Positions 62,646 to 64,000 of a stretch of 64,000 nt of DNA are shown in pieces. The stretch is from contig DATELK010000201.1 in the NCBI GenBank assembly GCA_035276685.1, forward strand, positions 11,321-75,320, read 5' to 3'. Each line of letters starts with the position of its first letter. Position 1 is the stretch's first letter. A program made the translations under genes and the position numbers. The notes beneath the pieces were generated by a model that was not told the origin of the DNA, did not search any database, and worked only from the letters and a program-made list of their open reading frames with translations. This DNA is from JACVRN01 sp035276685 (GTDB lineage: Bacteria; Acidobacteriota; Blastocatellia; Pyrinomonadales; Pyrinomonadaceae).

Positions 62646-63593
62646 TCATACGAAGAGCGAAGAGACGCTTGTCTCCTCGTGGATCGACTTAATAGCTTTC
62701 GCCAGTAGAGGCGCAATGCTAAGTACCGTGATGTTATCCAGCTCGCACGCGTTGTCGTGCAGCGGGATGGTGTTCGTCACAACTATCTGCTCTATGTCAG
62801 ACTGAGACAGCAGCTCGCAGGCTCTGCCCGACAGCACCGGATGCGTGAAGCAGGCGTGAATCCTCTCGGCCCCTGCCTCCTTCAAAGCCTTCGCCACTTT
62901 CGTCAAAGAGCCGCCCGTGTCACACATGTCGTCAACAATCAGACAGTTTCGACCGCGCACGTCTCCCACCACGTTCATCACTTCCGCGACATTCGCCTTC
63001 TCGCGCCTCTTGTCGCAAAGCGCAAGCTCTGCGTTCAGTCGCTTGGCGTAAGCGCGGGCTCTCTCAGCGCCGCCCGTGTCGGGCGCAACCACGGTCAGAT
63101 TAGGCATAGGGTGCTGCTGGTAATGGCCTATCATGACCGGAGCCGAGAACAGGTGGTCGACGGGTATGTCAAAGAAGCCCTGAATCTGCGAAGCGTGCAG
63201 GTCAATCGTCAGCACTCTATGCGCGCCCGCGACCGCTATCAGGTTCGCCACGAGCTTCGCGGAGATAGGAACCCTGGGCCTGTCCTTCTTGTCAGAGCGC
63301 GCGTAGCCGTAATAAGGAATCACGGCCGTCACTCGCTCCGCGGAAGAGCGGCGGAAGGCGTCCAGCATGACGAGCAACTCCATCAGGTTGGCGTCCGTAG
63401 GAGGGCACGTGGGCTGGACTATAAACACGTCGCCGCCGCGCACGTTCTCGTCAATCTGAAAGTTAAACTCGCCGTCCGAGAAACGCTCCGTGATGGCGCG
63501 CCCCAGGTCGCAGCTCAGAAAATGGCAAATCTCCTGAGCCAGCGCCCGGTTGGCGTTCCCCGAAAAGACCTTTATGCCGCCGGTAGTTCCCAT
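62646..63593 (-). CDS. prs: Ribose-phosphate pyrophosphokinase
   Basis: It makes PRPP from ribose-5-phosphate and ATP. 315 residues: FSGNANRALAQEICHFL at the start, FSDGEFNFQI, the flexible-loop region YARSDKKDRPR, and the PRPP-binding CLIVDDMCDTGGSL. PRPP feeds nucleotide salvage, which links it to the nucleoside operon. Confidence 0.96.
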   Translation of the reverse strand: MGTTGGIKVFSGNANRALAQEICHFLSCDLGRAITERFSDGEFNFQIDENVRGGDVFIVQPTCPPTDANLMELLVMLDAFRRSSAERVTAVIPYYGYARSDKKDRPRVPISAKLVANLIAVAGAHRVLTIDLHASQIQGFFDIPVDHLFSAPVMIGHYQQHPMPNLTVVAPDTGGAERARAYAKRLNAELALCDKRREKANVAEVMNVVGDVRGRNCLIVDDMCDTGGSLTKVAKALKEAGAERIHACFTHPVLSGRACELLSQSDIEQIVVTNTIPLHDNACELDNITVLSIAPLLAKAIKSIHEETSVSSLFV

Positions 63594-63600
63594 AAAAAAG

Positions 63601-63660
63601 AGTGCTGAGTGATGAGTACTGAGCAGGAGGCTTTTAACTCGTCACCCAGTACTCGTCACT
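63601..63660. repeat. Heptad-arm inverted repeat L
   Basis: The left arm has GTGCTGA, GTGATGA, GTACTGA; the right arm complements two of these words with a few changes. The apex holds GGCTTTTA. It starts 7 nt before prs and ends 7 nt from the tRNA 3' end, the same placement rule as the others. Confidence 0.7.
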
Positions 63661-63667
63661 TCTTTTC

Positions 63668-63742
63668 TGGCTGGGGCGGAAGGATTCGAACCTACGAATG
63701 CCGGATCCAAAGACCGGTGCCTTACCACTTGGCGACGCCCCA
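63668..63742 (-). tRNA. tRNA-Gln (TTG)
   Basis: A full cloverleaf with encoded CCA. The acceptor stem TGGGGCG/CGCCCCA is perfect. The anticodon loop CTTTGGA gives TTG (Gln). The T-loop is TTCGAAT. Two U-U pairs occur, at 31-39 and 50-64. It sits between ispE and prs, a common arrangement. Confidence 0.95.
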
Positions 63743-63748
63743 ATTTCG

Positions 63749-64000
63749 CTATTGAAGGAGCGCGGCGCACTCGCCCATCGCGCTGAGATAATCTGCACGA
63801 CCAAGCGCCGCCGAACTGAAGACGCGCCAGCCCTCTCTCAACTCTAAAATGCTCTTCGCACGGCCAAGCGCTTCCTCGTTTTCAAAGATACCAAAGACGC
63901 TCGCGCCGCTGCCAGCCAGCAGCGCCCCCCTTGCTCCCTGCTCTATCAAGCCCCGACGAGCCTCAGCGATTTCCGGGTACAAAGGATAAATCGCCTGCTC
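63749..64000 (-). CDS. ispE: 4-diphosphocytidyl-2-C-methyl-D-erythritol kinase, C-terminal part
   Basis: The frame runs off the right edge, so only about 83 residues of the C-terminus are visible. GALLAGSGASVFGIFENEEAL is the third GHMP-kinase motif of IspE. The following EALGRAKSILELREGWRVFSS fits the family end. It is the fourth enzyme of the MEP pathway, apart from ispD-ispF at 41-42 kb. Confidence 0.85.
   Translation of the reverse strand, partial: EQAIYPLYPEIAEARRGLIEQGARGALLAGSGASVFGIFENEEALGRAKSILELREGWRVFSSAALGRADYLSAMGECAALLQ

Noticed and set aside
63668..63742. tRNA-Gln as a pseudogene because of U-U mismatches at 31-39 and 50-64
   Set aside because: Acceptor stem, anticodon loop, T-loop and encoded CCA are all intact; single U-U pairs at stem positions are tolerated.

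Overview
The window looks like a slice of a Gram-negative, aerobic, heterotrophic bacterial chromosome of fairly high G+C. I think an acidobacterium of the Blastocatellia type is most likely. This rests on overall style only: SufU-type Suf operon, KimA-type potassium importer, TonB-family proteins, lamin-tail secreted proteins and non-canonical ribosomal protein tails. There is no rRNA here to settle it. Almost everything is protein coding, and operons are long and tightly packed.

Layout. 0-1.4 kb: 3' part of an S9 peptidase. 1.4-12.1 kb (+): reductive pyrimidine catabolism (hydA, NCS1 transporter, beta-ureidopropionase, preT, preA), interrupted by three exported or membrane proteins and one unknown gene. 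12.2-15.4 kb (+): ppsA and a DUF3592 protein. 15.4-19.5 kb (-): nnrD, xthA, an M20 hydrolase and a MenC/N-succinylamino-acid racemase. 19.5-23.9 kb (-): a large secreted DNA/RNA nuclease followed by a NuiA-type nuclease inhibitor. 24-30.1 kb (-): rrf2-sufB-C-D-S-U with a clear promoter. 30.2-31.5 kb: TonB-family protein. 31.6-43.6 kb (-): a long nucleoside uptake and salvage cluster (BMP lipoprotein, ABC transporter, pdp, punA, udk, cdd, exported amidohydrolase) behind yacL-ispD-ispF. 43.8-46.1 kb (+): an A+T-richer island with two secreted proteins, one a matrixin-like protease. 46.1-49.8 kb (-): radA, an ArsC-like gene with an in-frame UGA, gdhA and an encapsulated-ferritin-type protein. 50-56.6 kb: a TonB-family protein, alr, then kimA, a small membrane gene and kdpDE. 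56.7-64 kb (-): dnaB with an intein, rplI-rpsR-rpsF, pth, rplY, prs, tRNA-Gln and the end of ispE.

The two strongest signals are these. (1) A probable selenoprotein: an ArsC/Spx-family gene whose first CXXC cysteine is a UGA codon, with a SECIS-like hairpin just downstream. (2) A family of intergenic inverted repeats, at least eleven here, whose arms are tandem arrays of 7-bp (sometimes 9-bp) words. The word differs between loci, but many share a similar apical core, and nearly all sit within about 15 nt of a stop codon or tRNA 3' end. Three copies have arms offset by one 7-bp word near the apex, and one copy encodes the C-terminus of IspD. Other points are the nuclease-inhibitor pair, a shared box upstream of kdpD and of the kimA unit, an intein two residues off the classical DnaB site, and a tyrosine inside the SufC P-loop.
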